A stretch of DNA of 5,478 nucleotides from a bacterium (GCA_020627425.1 JAHKXX010000240.1:1-5478); one strand, 5' to 3'. Numbered from the stretch's first letter, positions 1 to 5,478 are shown. Made by a program: numbers and translations. Notes: a model not told the origin generated them from the sequence alone.

Positions 1-9
1 ACCGCTACA

Positions 10-107
10 AGGGGAAGGTCTCGCCTGTCGGCTCGGTCGGTGCTTCTCAGCCTGCGGCTGAGAGGTCTCCACCGGAGACCCGCACCCTCTTTCCCAGGTC
101 TTCCCCT
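10..107 (+). ncRNA. Candidate structured RNA or hairpin element with three-way junction
   Basis: The sequence folds into nested helices. A closing stem pairs 10-21 with 96-107 (12 pairs, two of them G-U: 18 with 99 and 19 with 98). An inner stem pairs 39-43 with 82-86. Directly inside it sit two perfect hairpins: 45-52 with 56-63 (8 bp, loop TGC) and 64-70 with 74-80 (7 bp, loop ACC). Only base 44 and base 81 are unpaired at the junction. The two G-U pairs would become C-A mismatches on the other strand, so the plus strand is the likelier RNA sense. The stretch is much richer in GC than the intergenic DNA at the right end. I see no promoter in the window and no T-run after 107, and I do not recognise the family. 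It could equally be a hairpin-rich repeat or the end of a mobile element continuing left of the window. Confidence 0.45.
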
Positions 108-110
108 CTC

Positions 111-147
111 AAAAAACAGTCCAGAGGACACCCGCGCCCTCTGGACT
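111..147 (-). terminator. Intrinsic terminator of secA
   Basis: Read on the minus strand, a perfect 10-bp stem (AGTCCAGAGG with CCTCTGGACT, plus-strand positions 138-147 and 118-127) with a 10-nt loop is followed by G and six T (plus-strand A-run 111-116). This is a classical Rho-independent terminator. It lies about 226 bp beyond the secA stop codon, and no other minus-strand gene lies between, so it most likely ends the secA transcript. On the plus strand no T-run follows the stem, so it acts in one direction only. Confidence 0.8.
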
Positions 148-207
148 CTGCCGCCTTTGTAAATGCGGGCAAAACTATTATGCTTTTTGTTAACATAAAG
201 TCTACAC

Positions 208-341
208 TCCAATCCAGCGTCAAGTGCCGCCCTGTGCGGCACGGCGCGGATAGAGAGGGACAATAAACCAAACTTGACCGCGTGCCAATAAAGTAGGCGC
301 TAACACAAACTACAGTGCGCGAATTGACAGCGCAGGCACTG
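208..341 (+). repeat. Interspersed structured repeat, copy A
   Basis: Copy A of a three-copy family (B at 5096-5228 minus, C at 5379-5478 plus). Blocks common to all three are ACAATAAACC (260-269), CGCGTGCC (279-286), a GGCG motif and [TC]AACAC (301-306). A and B agree at 58 of 68 positions from GACAATAAACC to GCGCGAATTG by hand count, with no gap. Hairpin 1 pairs 224-230 with 236-242 (GTGCCGC, loop CCTGT, GCGGCAC). Hairpin 2 pairs 313-321 with 331-341, with a 2-nt bulge (334-335). The copy lies in the 3' untranslated region of secA, in the opposite orientation to secA. Orientation is named after the strand carrying AATAAACC; which strand is functional, if any, is not known. The outer limits are approximate. 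Confidence 0.8.
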
Positions 342-372
342 CGCCGAGTGTCCGTATCAAAAGCTTTATTTA

Positions 373-3300
373 TTAAGCGTTTTTGCCGCAGCACTTCTTA
401 TATTTTTTGCCGCTGCCGCAGGGACACGGGTCGTTTCTGCCGACCTTTACCTTCTTTACGGTGCGTCTTACCGGAGCGCTCTCTCCGTCAAGATTTGTAG
501 ATGTGGGCATTGCTACCTGCTCACGCTTCATAAACTGTCCTGCTGCCTTCTGAATATCCTCCTCGGAGTATTCTTCTTCATCCTCGTCATCCTCATCGGA
601 CACGTCCGAGCCGAGGATAGAATCGTCCTCCTCGCTCAGCTCTATGTCGTCAGCCGTATCAAGCGGCTTTGTTTCATCAAGAGGCTCATCGCTGTCGTTT
701 GATACAAGAGGCTCGGGATTAAGGTCAGCCTGTGCCTCGAGTCCTGCTCTCTTTGCCTCAAGAGCTGCCAGAGCCGCTGCTCTTGCTCTGCCGTTTGCAG
801 CACGCTTTATAGCCAGCTCACGCATTTCGTTTTGTTGCTTCAGTCTTTCGCTTACGCGCTTCGGAATAACGAGCAGAAGCTTTATCGTATCCTCACGAAT
901 GCTTCTTATCATATCGTCGAACATATCAAAGCCTTCGATCCTGTACTCTACTACAGGATCATGCTGGCCATAGCTGCGCAGACGGATACCGCGCTTCAGC
1001 TCTTCCATAGCGTCGATATGCTCCATCCAGTAATTATCAACGTTCTTCAGCAGATAAACTCTCTCCAGCTCTCGCATTGTTTCCTCGGGGATAAGCGTCT
1101 CGTTCTCCTCGTAGGTCTTTGTACCAAGCTCTGTCAGTTCGTTTATCAGGTATTCCTTTTCAAGGTTATCAAGCTCCTCCGTCTTATAGACAAGAGTCTC
1201 TTCGTCGTCCTCGGGGATAAGCCAGCCCTTCAGAGCCTCGCGAAGTCCCTTCAGATTCCAGTTGTCCTTGTCATCATGCGGCAGATATTCGGAAACTATA
1301 GAGCTTACCGTATCGGGGATCATCTTTAGTATAGTCTCCCTGAGATTTTCTCCGTCCAGAACCTGATCGCGCTGGCTGTATATTATCTCACGCTGACGGT
1401 TCATAACGTCGTCAAATTCAAGCACGCTCTTTCTTATGTTAAAGTTTCTTGCCTCTACCTTTGCCTGTGCGCTCTCTATGGTCTTTGAAAGCATCTTGCT
1501 CTCAAGAGGTGCGTCATCATCACCCGGCATCCTGTCCATGATCGCGGCTATTCTGTCCCCTGCAAAAAGTCTGAGCAGATTATCCTCGGCAGACAGGTAA
1601 AAACGGCTTCCGCCCGGATCGCCCTGACGTCCGGAACGTCCGCGCAGCTGGTTGTCTATTCGCCTTGACTCGTGGCGCTCTGTACCCATTATAAACAATC
1701 CGCCGGCTTCTCTTACCTTTTCTGCTTCAGCCTCGGTCTCGGCTCTGTATTTTTCAAGCAAACTGCGGTAGGTCTCTCTCGCCTTAAGTATTTCTTCATC
1801 GTTCGTTTCGGCGTAGCCCGTAGCCTCCTCTATCATCTCATCATCGTAGTCCATACGGCGCATTTCTGCCTTTGCAAGGAACTCGTCGTTACCGCCGAGC
1901 TTTATATCGGTACCACGGCCTGCCATATTTGTAGCGATGGTAACAGCGCCAAGCTTACCTGCCTGGGCTACTATCTCGGCTTCCTTTGCGTGAAGCTTTG
2001 CGTTGAGCACGTTATGCTTGATACCCTTTTTCTTCAGCATACGGCTTAGCTCCTCGGACTTGTCTATAGACACAGTACCTACAAGCACGGGCTGTCCGTT
2101 CTTGTGTGCCTCGGCAATATCCTCGATAAGAGCCTTGAACTTGCTTTCCTCTGTTCTGAAAATAAGATCCGGGAAATCTATTCTTTGTACAGGCTTGTTG
2201 GTCGGTATCTCGATAACGTCCAGCTTATAGATCTCTGAGAACTCTGTTTCCTCTGTCATAGCCGTACCGGTCATACCGGAAAGCTTGCTGTAGAGTCTGA
2301 AGAAGTTCTGGAAGGTGATCGTGGCAAGGGTCTTGCTCTCGCGCTGTACGTTCACGCCTTCCTTTGCCTCTATAGCCTGATGAAGTCCCTCGTTATAGCG
2401 ACGACCGTACATAAGACGACCCGTAAATTCATCAACGATTATTACCTCTCCCTTTTCGTTGACTACATACTCTATATCGCGCTTCATAACGCCGTTTGCC
2501 TTTATCGCCTGATTGATATGGTGCTGTAAAGTAATGTTCTCGGGATCGGTAAGGTTTTCTACATCAAAATACTTTTCGGCTTTCTTTACGCCCGCAGGGG
2601 TAAGGGTTGCGGTCTTTGCCTTTTCATCAACTATATAGTCAATGCCCTCGTCAATATATTCCTGATCGTTGTCTACCTTTGAGTCGGTTTCGGCTATTCT
2701 CTTGCATCTCAGCGTTTTTGCAAAGGTGTCTGCTTTTGTATAAAGCTCGGTGGACTTGTCGCCCTGACCGGATATGATAAGCGGTGTTCTCGCTTCATCT
2801 ATAAGTATTGAGTCGACCTCATCGACAATAGCGAACGAGTGACCGCGCTGAACCTTGTTTGCCTTGTAGACAACCATATTATCACGCAGATAGTCAAAGC
2901 CCAGCTCGTTGTTTGTAGCATAGGTTATGTCGGAATTGTACGCTTCCTTGCGCTGATCGTTTGTGGAGTCGTGCTGAAGGATACCTACTGTAAGTCCGAG
3001 GAAACGGTATATCTTGCCCATCCACTCGGCGTCACGTCTTGCGAGGTATTCGTTTACGGTTACTACATGAACGCCCTGTCCTGCAAGAGCATTAAGGTAT
3101 GCAGGCAGTGTAGCAACGAGGGTCTTACCTTCACCGGTCTTCATCTCACTGATACGTCCGCGGTGAAGAATGATACCGCCGATTATCTGAACCTTGAAGT
3201 GCTTCATACCGAGCACTCTCCACGAAGCCTCGCGGCAGACCGCAAATGCCTCGGGAAGGATAGTATCGAGTACCTTGTCTCTTTCCCGGTTGTCCATATC

Positions 3301-3462
3301 GTCGGTGAACATAGCTTTGAATCTGTCTGTTTCGGCGCGAAGTTCATCGTCGGAATAATCCTTATATTTGCTCTCAAGCTCCAGCACCTTGTCAACAAGC
3401 GGCTGGATCTTTTTTAATTCGTGTCGGCTGTTACTGCCGTTGAACCATGATTTAAGTCCCAT
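373..3462 (-). CDS. secA: Protein translocase subunit SecA (preprotein translocase ATPase)
   Basis: SecA is the ATPase motor that binds preproteins and drives them through the SecYEG channel at the inner face of the membrane. The 1029 residues contain Walker A GEGKT (110-114), Walker B VDEVD (213-217) followed by SILIDEARTP, a preprotein cross-linking region (about 226-375), motif TNMAGRGTDI (511-520), motif QLRGRSGRQGDPG (605-617), the helical scaffold (about 655-705), a helical wing/IRA1 region (about 803-865) and a C-terminal zinc motif with C1013, C1015, C1024 and C1025 (CxCx8CC). It is longer than B. subtilis SecA (841 aa). The extra length lies mostly in an approximately 60-residue insert (about 525-587) before GGLFIMGTERHESRR and in a long acidic linker (about 910-975). 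The start is fixed by GAGGTG at 3470-3475, 7 nt upstream. It has its own promoter and a distant terminator. Both ends are intact and there is no frameshift. Confidence 0.98.
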   Translation of the reverse strand: MGLKSWFNGSNSRHELKKIQPLVDKVLELESKYKDYSDDELRAETDRFKAMFTDDMDNRERDKVLDTILPEAFAVCREASWRVLGMKHFKVQIIGGIILHRGRISEMKTGEGKTLVATLPAYLNALAGQGVHVVTVNEYLARRDAEWMGKIYRFLGLTVGILQHDSTNDQRKEAYNSDITYATNNELGFDYLRDNMVVYKANKVQRGHSFAIVDEVDSILIDEARTPLIISGQGDKSTELYTKADTFAKTLRCKRIAETDSKVDNDQEYIDEGIDYIVDEKAKTATLTPAGVKKAEKYFDVENLTDPENITLQHHINQAIKANGVMKRDIEYVVNEKGEVIIVDEFTGRLMYGRRYNEGLHQAIEAKEGVNVQRESKTLATITFQNFFRLYSKLSGMTGTAMTEETEFSEIYKLDVIEIPTNKPVQRIDFPDLIFRTEESKFKALIEDIAEAHKNGQPVLVGTVSIDKSEELSRMLKKKGIKHNVLNAKLHAKEAEIVAQAGKLGAVTIATNMAGRGTDIKLGGNDEFLAKAEMRRMDYDDEMIEEATGYAETNDEEILKARETYRSLLEKYRAETEAEAEKVREAGGLFIMGTERHESRRIDNQLRGRSGRQGDPGGSRFYLSAEDNLLRLFAGDRIAAIMDRMPGDDDAPLESKMLSKTIESAQAKVEARNFNIRKSVLEFDDVMNRQREIIYSQRDQVLDGENLRETILKMIPDTVSSIVSEYLPHDDKDNWNLKGLREALKGWLIPEDDEETLVYKTEELDNLEKEYLINELTELGTKTYEENETLIPEETMRELERVYLLKNVDNYWMEHIDAMEELKRGIRLRSYGQHDPVVEYRIEGFDMFDDMIRSIREDTIKLLLVIPKRVSERLKQQNEMRELAIKRAANGRARAAALAALEAKRAGLEAQADLNPEPLVSNDSDEPLDETKPLDTADDIELSEEDDSILGSDVSDEDDEDEEEYSEEDIQKAAGQFMKREQVAMPTSTNLDGESAPVRRTVKKVKVGRNDPCPCGSGKKYKKCCGKNA

Positions 3463-3469
3463 TGGTATT

Positions 3470-3475
3470 CACCTC
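3470..3475 (-). promoter_or_regulatory. secA ribosome binding site
   Basis: On the minus strand GAGGTG lies 7 nt upstream of the ATG at 3462. It matches the anti-Shine-Dalgarno sequence and supports the assigned start. Confidence 0.85.
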
Positions 3476-3497
3476 ATAATTTTTCTAAATAAAATAT

Positions 3498-3526
3498 ATT
3501 ATACCACACTCAATATAAAATTTGTA
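3498..3526 (-). promoter_or_regulatory. Probable secA promoter (extended -10)
   Basis: On the minus strand a perfect TATAAT (plus positions 3498-3503) is preceded by TGG, giving an extended -10 (TGnTATAAT). The hexamer at the usual 17-nt spacing is TACAAA (3521-3526), a poor -35, which is common when the -10 is extended. The predicted start is near 3491, giving a leader of about 28 nt with no obvious riboswitch. secA can therefore be transcribed independently of the two upstream genes. Confidence 0.7.
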
Positions 3527-3536
3527 GTGTTTTTTT

Positions 3537-3559
3537 AAAATAACAGTTTATTGACCGTT
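3537..3559 (-). terminator. Weak possible terminator after the lipoprotein gene
   Basis: On the minus strand AACGGT (plus 3554-3559) pairs with ACTGTT (plus 3542-3547) through a 6-nt loop, including one G-U pair, and is followed by ATTTT. It starts 3 nt after the lipoprotein stop codon, where a terminator would be expected. The stem is short and A/T-rich and the T-run is brief, so transcription may partly read through into secA. Confidence 0.3.
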
Positions 3560-3561
3560 TA

Positions 3562-4290
3562 TCAGGATCCTTCACCATTATCATTGGCAGATACCGGGCT
3601 TTCCCCGGTCAGCAGCTCCGGCTCCTCCGAGGTTTCCCCATTGTCCGTGATTATCTCCGCATCGCCGGGGTCTTCGGTTATTTCTTCGCCGTCAATCCGG
3701 TTAAGCTTTATCTCGGGGTTGCCCTTCTTTCCGAGATCGTCGCGCATTATGCTGATGACCTCTCCGCCGAAGGCTACATCGTCGCCGTCTGCGGGTTTTG
3801 CTGCATAGTAATCAAGCGTAATGGTCTTTCCGTCGTAGCTTATCATTCCGGCGTTTGACTCTGTACCCTTTTTGTAGCCTGTCAGGATCACAACAACGCA
3901 CCTGCTGTCAAAATAAGCCGCGTTAAAATCCTTTGTTATCTCGTTAAAGCTGTCGCCGCTGTCCACAGTATTCAGAGAATAGGTGGTTTCATATTTACTT
4001 TGAAAGCTTTCAATATCCTCTACGTTGGAGAGTGTAAAAACGACCGGCTCGCTGAGATCGACCTTGGATTTTTTCATATTGTCATCCGAGATGTCAAGCA
4101 CAGCCGAATTGTACTGCGGATTTTTCTTATAGCCTTCGTTTGTAAATTCCTCGGTCTGTGAATTCTGAGATATTTCCACTGTCTTTGTCGCGCTGTTCTG
4201 GGACGCCTGATAAACTGTGCCGCTGCCGCAGCCGCACAGCGGAAACACAAGCGCACACGACAAAAGCAAAGCCGAAGCAATTCTTTTCAT
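3562..4290 (-). CDS. Secreted lipoprotein of unknown function, possibly PrcB-like C-terminal region
   Basis: The 242-residue protein begins with a lipoprotein signal: MKR, a hydrophobic stretch (about 4-18) and a lipobox LCGC with C21 as the predicted lipidated cysteine. The mature protein would be anchored outside the cell membrane after export by Sec and processing by Lgt and LspA. A Ser/Thr/Asn/Gln-rich tether (about 22-60) leads to a folded part (about 70-200). The segment AYFDSRCVVVILTG followed by alternating beta-like stretches and KPADGDDVAFGGEVISI resembles, by eye, the PrcB-type C-terminal domain seen in other clostridial lipoproteins; this is inference only. The last 40 residues are acidic and Gly/Pro/Ser-rich, probably disordered. 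The start is supported by AAGGAG on the minus strand, 9 nt upstream. It lies 22 nt downstream of the preceding gene, so the two are probably cotranscribed. Confidence 0.85.
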   Translation of the reverse strand: MKRIASALLLSCALVFPLCGCGSGTVYQASQNSATKTVEISQNSQTEEFTNEGYKKNPQYNSAVLDISDDNMKKSKVDLSEPVVFTLSNVEDIESFQSKYETTYSLNTVDSGDSFNEITKDFNAAYFDSRCVVVILTGYKKGTESNAGMISYDGKTITLDYYAAKPADGDDVAFGGEVISIMRDDLGKKGNPEIKLNRIDGEEITEDPGDAEIITDNGETSEEPELLTGESPVSANDNGEGS

Positions 4291-4299
4291 CTGTCTTTA

Positions 4300-4305
4300 C
4301 TCCTT
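4300..4305 (-). promoter_or_regulatory. Ribosome binding site of the lipoprotein gene
   Basis: On the minus strand AAGGAGT, centred here, lies about 9 nt upstream of the ATG at 4290, inside the 22-nt gap after the preceding gene. There is no room for a separate promoter of normal architecture in that gap, which argues for a two-gene transcript. Confidence 0.75.
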
Positions 4306-4312
4306 TTTCTTT

Positions 4313-4993
4313 TTATTGTTTTGCTGCTCCCAAGAGTATAAATTTGTTGTTTCTCACACTTTTGATCAGACGGCACGGCGAAAGCCTGTTGCAGCCGCAT
4401 TTGCTGCACGAGGTATCTGTTTCCTTTTCGGTTATGTACAGACCGTCTATACCGCTGTTTTTGAGCATTCTTCTGACCGGCATTTCCTCTCGCTGAAGCT
4501 CGGGAGCCTGCATAGTCATAACGGGAGTTATTTTCTCTATCAGCTTGTTTTCTTCAAGTCCCTCTATGACCCGTACTGATATTATTCTCGGAGCTATTAT
4601 CTCGTGTATATTCAGCAGGCTGATATTCACGGCGTTACAATCCGCGCATTTGCTCCCCCCGAGCGTCTCGGTGGGTCTGCCGAAATATCTGTAGATAAAG
4701 TCCATAGTCATCTCTCTGCCCTGTTTTTCAAAGACAGCAGTCTGGGTAGCCATGGAGACGAGTGCTCCGAACAGCTGATTTGCATAGTAGCAGCGGACTA
4801 CGCCGAGTTTCTTTTTACTAAAGGAGAAACCGGAAAATTCTCCGCTGGGAGAAAACAGTCTGAGAAACCCGTCAACGGTCCCGTCATTCTGTCTGTTATA
4901 AATACATTTTTTTATCAGCTCCGCTCGCTGTGCCTCGTGCAATTCGGAAAGCTCATATTCCATAGCTTCAAGTGTCCTTAAAAAGATATCCAT
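4313..4993 (-). CDS. Uncharacterised cysteine-cluster protein
   Basis: I do not recognise this protein. From the preferred start it has 226 residues, no signal peptide and no clear membrane segment, so it is probably cytoplasmic. The N-terminal part (about 1-30) is predicted to be helical and charged. Cysteines are C30, C68, a CxxC pair C116/C119 (SKCADC) and a C-terminal cluster C196-x2-C199-x-C201-x5-C207. The last two groups suggest binding of zinc or an iron-sulfur cluster, which is inference. The start was chosen at 4993 and not at the in-frame ATG at 5026, because AGGGGG (5001-5006) lies 7 nt upstream of 4993 while the upstream ATG has only GGGG at 4 nt. The longer form would have 237 residues. 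It is the first gene of the unit with the lipoprotein. Possible roles include a metal-dependent sensor or regulator, but nothing in the sequence decides this. Confidence 0.8.
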   Translation of the reverse strand: MDIFLRTLEAMEYELSELHEAQRAELIKKCIYNRQNDGTVDGFLRLFSPSGEFSGFSFSKKKLGVVRCYYANQLFGALVSMATQTAVFEKQGREMTMDFIYRYFGRPTETLGGSKCADCNAVNISLLNIHEIIAPRIISVRVIEGLEENKLIEKITPVMTMQAPELQREEMPVRRMLKNSGIDGLYITEKETDTSCSKCGCNRLSPCRLIKSVRNNKFILLGAAKQ

Positions 4994-5000
4994 ACCGATA

Positions 5001-5006
5001 CCCCCT
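5001..5006 (-). promoter_or_regulatory. Ribosome binding site deciding the start of the cysteine-cluster protein
   Basis: On the minus strand AGGGGG lies 7 nt upstream of the ATG at 4993 and inside the reading frame of the longer alternative that begins at 5026. Its spacing favours the shorter protein. Confidence 0.65.
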
Positions 5007-5052
5007 GATATTTTTCTTGTTTTCATACGTCCCCATACTAATATTATATAAC

Positions 5053-5081
5053 ATTATACATCATTCTTCCAAATATTACAA
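5053..5081 (-). promoter_or_regulatory. Probable promoter of the two-gene unit
   Basis: On the minus strand TTGTAA (plus 5076-5081) and a perfect TATAAT (plus 5053-5058) are separated by exactly 17 nt. The predicted start is near 5046, about 50 nt before the start codon at 4993. A second TATAAT lies at 5043-5048 with TTGGAA 18 nt upstream and could give an alternative start. The -35 box lies only about 15 bp from the end of repeat copy B. Confidence 0.7.
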
Positions 5082-5095
5082 CGTGTTTTTTGCGC

Positions 5096-5228
5096 GTGCT
5101 CGCGCTGAGCAATTCGCGCACTCAAGTGGGTGTTACCGCCAACTTTATAGGCACGCGTACAAGTTGGGTTTATTGTCTCTCTTTTTCCGCGTCACGGCGC
5201 ACAAAAGCGCCGCTCGTGCTGGTTTATT
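5096..5228 (-). repeat. Interspersed structured repeat, copy B
   Basis: Copy B runs on the minus strand and aligns without gaps to copy C through the 100 columns visible in C, and to copy A through its core. It carries AATAAA (5223-5228), GACGCGG, AAAAAGAG, ACAATAAACC and GTACGCGTGCC. Hairpin 1 (plus 5195-5200 with 5207-5212) has a 6-bp stem, CGGCGC with GCGCCG, extendable by a G-U pair. Hairpin 2 (plus 5096-5104 with 5115-5121) pairs GTGC-GCG with CGC-GCAC and has a 2-nt bulge, as in copy A. It ends just upstream of the promoter of the cysteine-cluster gene. Copies B and C are divergent, with the same ends facing each other across 150 bp. Confidence 0.8.
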
Positions 5229-5378
5229 TTGGAAAAGAATATATTTCTCTGTTCTACTTGGTGTACCAACTTTTAATTATAAATGAATACTGAAAGCTTA
5301 AAGCAAAAAAGAATAATAATCGTGTACACTCTCATCGGAAACAATGAATAAGAGTAGAAAAAAACACTCGCTTCCACT
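5229..5378. other. AT-rich spacer between divergent repeat copies B and C
   Basis: No supported gene. Apart from the flanking repeats I see only two short palindromes, TTGGTGTACCAA (5258-5269) and GTGTACAC (5322-5329), and A-rich runs. Neither palindrome has a partner site that would identify an operator. The open frames crossing it are short, lack a convincing ribosome binding site and run into the repeats. Confidence 0.6.
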
Positions 5379-5478
5379 AATAAAGCAGCGCTAAGCGGCA
5401 CCCTGAGTGCCGCGACGCGGAAAAAGAGGTACAATAAACCAGATCTGTACGCGTGCCAACAAGGCAGGCGGCAACACA
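5379..5478 (+). repeat. Interspersed structured repeat, copy C (cut by window end)
   Basis: Copy C begins AATAAAGCAGCG and aligns without gaps to copy B, sharing GACGCGGAAAAAGAG, ACAATAAACC, GTACGCGTGCC, GGCGG and AACAC. Hairpin 1 pairs 5395-5401 with 5407-5413 (GCGGCAC, loop CCTGA, GTGCCGC). It occupies the same columns as in copy A with several pairs exchanged. The second hairpin seen in A and B would lie beyond the window end. Confidence 0.8.

Noticed and set aside
1..147. Known RNA such as SRP RNA, RNase P RNA, tmRNA or a group II intron end
   Set aside because: I could not find the hallmark motifs of these families in the sequence on either strand.
1..162. Plus-strand frame open from the window edge to a TAA at 160-162
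   Set aside because: The translation is Arg/Leu/Ser/Pro-rich low-complexity sequence, as expected from GC-rich stem-loops, and the DNA is better explained by the folded structure and the terminator. A real gene end from the left cannot be fully excluded.
47..394. Minus-strand open frame of 115 codons overlapping the secA 3' end
   Set aside because: It runs through the secA end, repeat copy A, the terminator and the hairpin region, has no convincing ribosome binding site, and its similarity to other open frames comes only from the repeat.
832..1329. Plus-strand 165-codon frame and other long plus-strand frames inside secA
   Set aside because: They are antisense shadows of a full-length, clearly conserved secA gene.
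5139..5167. Third hairpin in the repeat core (CCAACTT with AAGTTGG in copy B)
   Set aside because: The 7-bp pairing is perfect only in B; in A just four consecutive pairs remain and in C it is lost, so it is not supported as part of the conserved structure.
208..5228. Copies A and B in inverted orientation as ends of a composite transposon
   Set aside because: They flank secA, an essential housekeeping gene, no transposase is present, and a third copy lies outside the pair.
5258..5269. Palindrome TTGGTGTACCAA as a regulator operator
   Set aside because: It is about 180 bp upstream of the nearest promoter and does not recur there, so there is no evidence for binding.
4972..5293. Plus-strand open frames of 104 and 67 codons over repeat copy B
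   Set aside because: They cross the promoter and repeat, lack ribosome binding sites, and the similarity between copies shows no codon-position bias.

Overview
The window looks like a chromosomal segment from a Gram-positive, low-to-mid GC anaerobe of class Clostridia, plausibly Ruminococcaceae/Oscillospiraceae. The evidence is a long clostridial-type SecA with a C-terminal zinc motif, a Gram-positive-style lipoprotein, strong AGGAG/GAGGTG ribosome binding sites and TATAAT promoters. Genus is not determinable. All three supported genes are on the minus strand, so they are read from right to left.

Gene block (4993 down to 373). A promoter at 5053-5081 drives a two-gene unit. The first gene encodes an unrecognised 226-residue protein with clustered cysteines (4313-4993). 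The second, 22 nt downstream, encodes a secreted lipoprotein (3562-4290). Then secA (373-3462) follows with its own extended -10 promoter and ribosome binding site. SecA is the ATPase motor that pushes preproteins, including the neighbouring lipoprotein, through SecYEG. No specific functional link between the three is shown by the sequence. The secA message runs about 230 nt past the stop codon to a strong intrinsic terminator at 111-147.

Non-coding parts. Three copies of one 100-135 bp element lie outside the genes: copy A (208-341, plus) in the secA 3' untranslated region, and copies B (5096-5228, minus) and C (5379-5478, plus, cut by the window end) upstream of the first gene. The copies align without gaps over the 100 columns they share. 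A hairpin near one end has its stem sequence rewritten between A and C by paired changes, which suggests a structured RNA or hairpin-forming DNA repeat family rather than a protein gene. At the left edge (10-107) a separate GC-rich sequence folds into a closing stem around a compact three-way junction. These two non-coding structures are the most unusual content of the window. I do not recognise either as a named RNA family.

The remaining 5229-5378 is AT-rich spacer without a supported gene.
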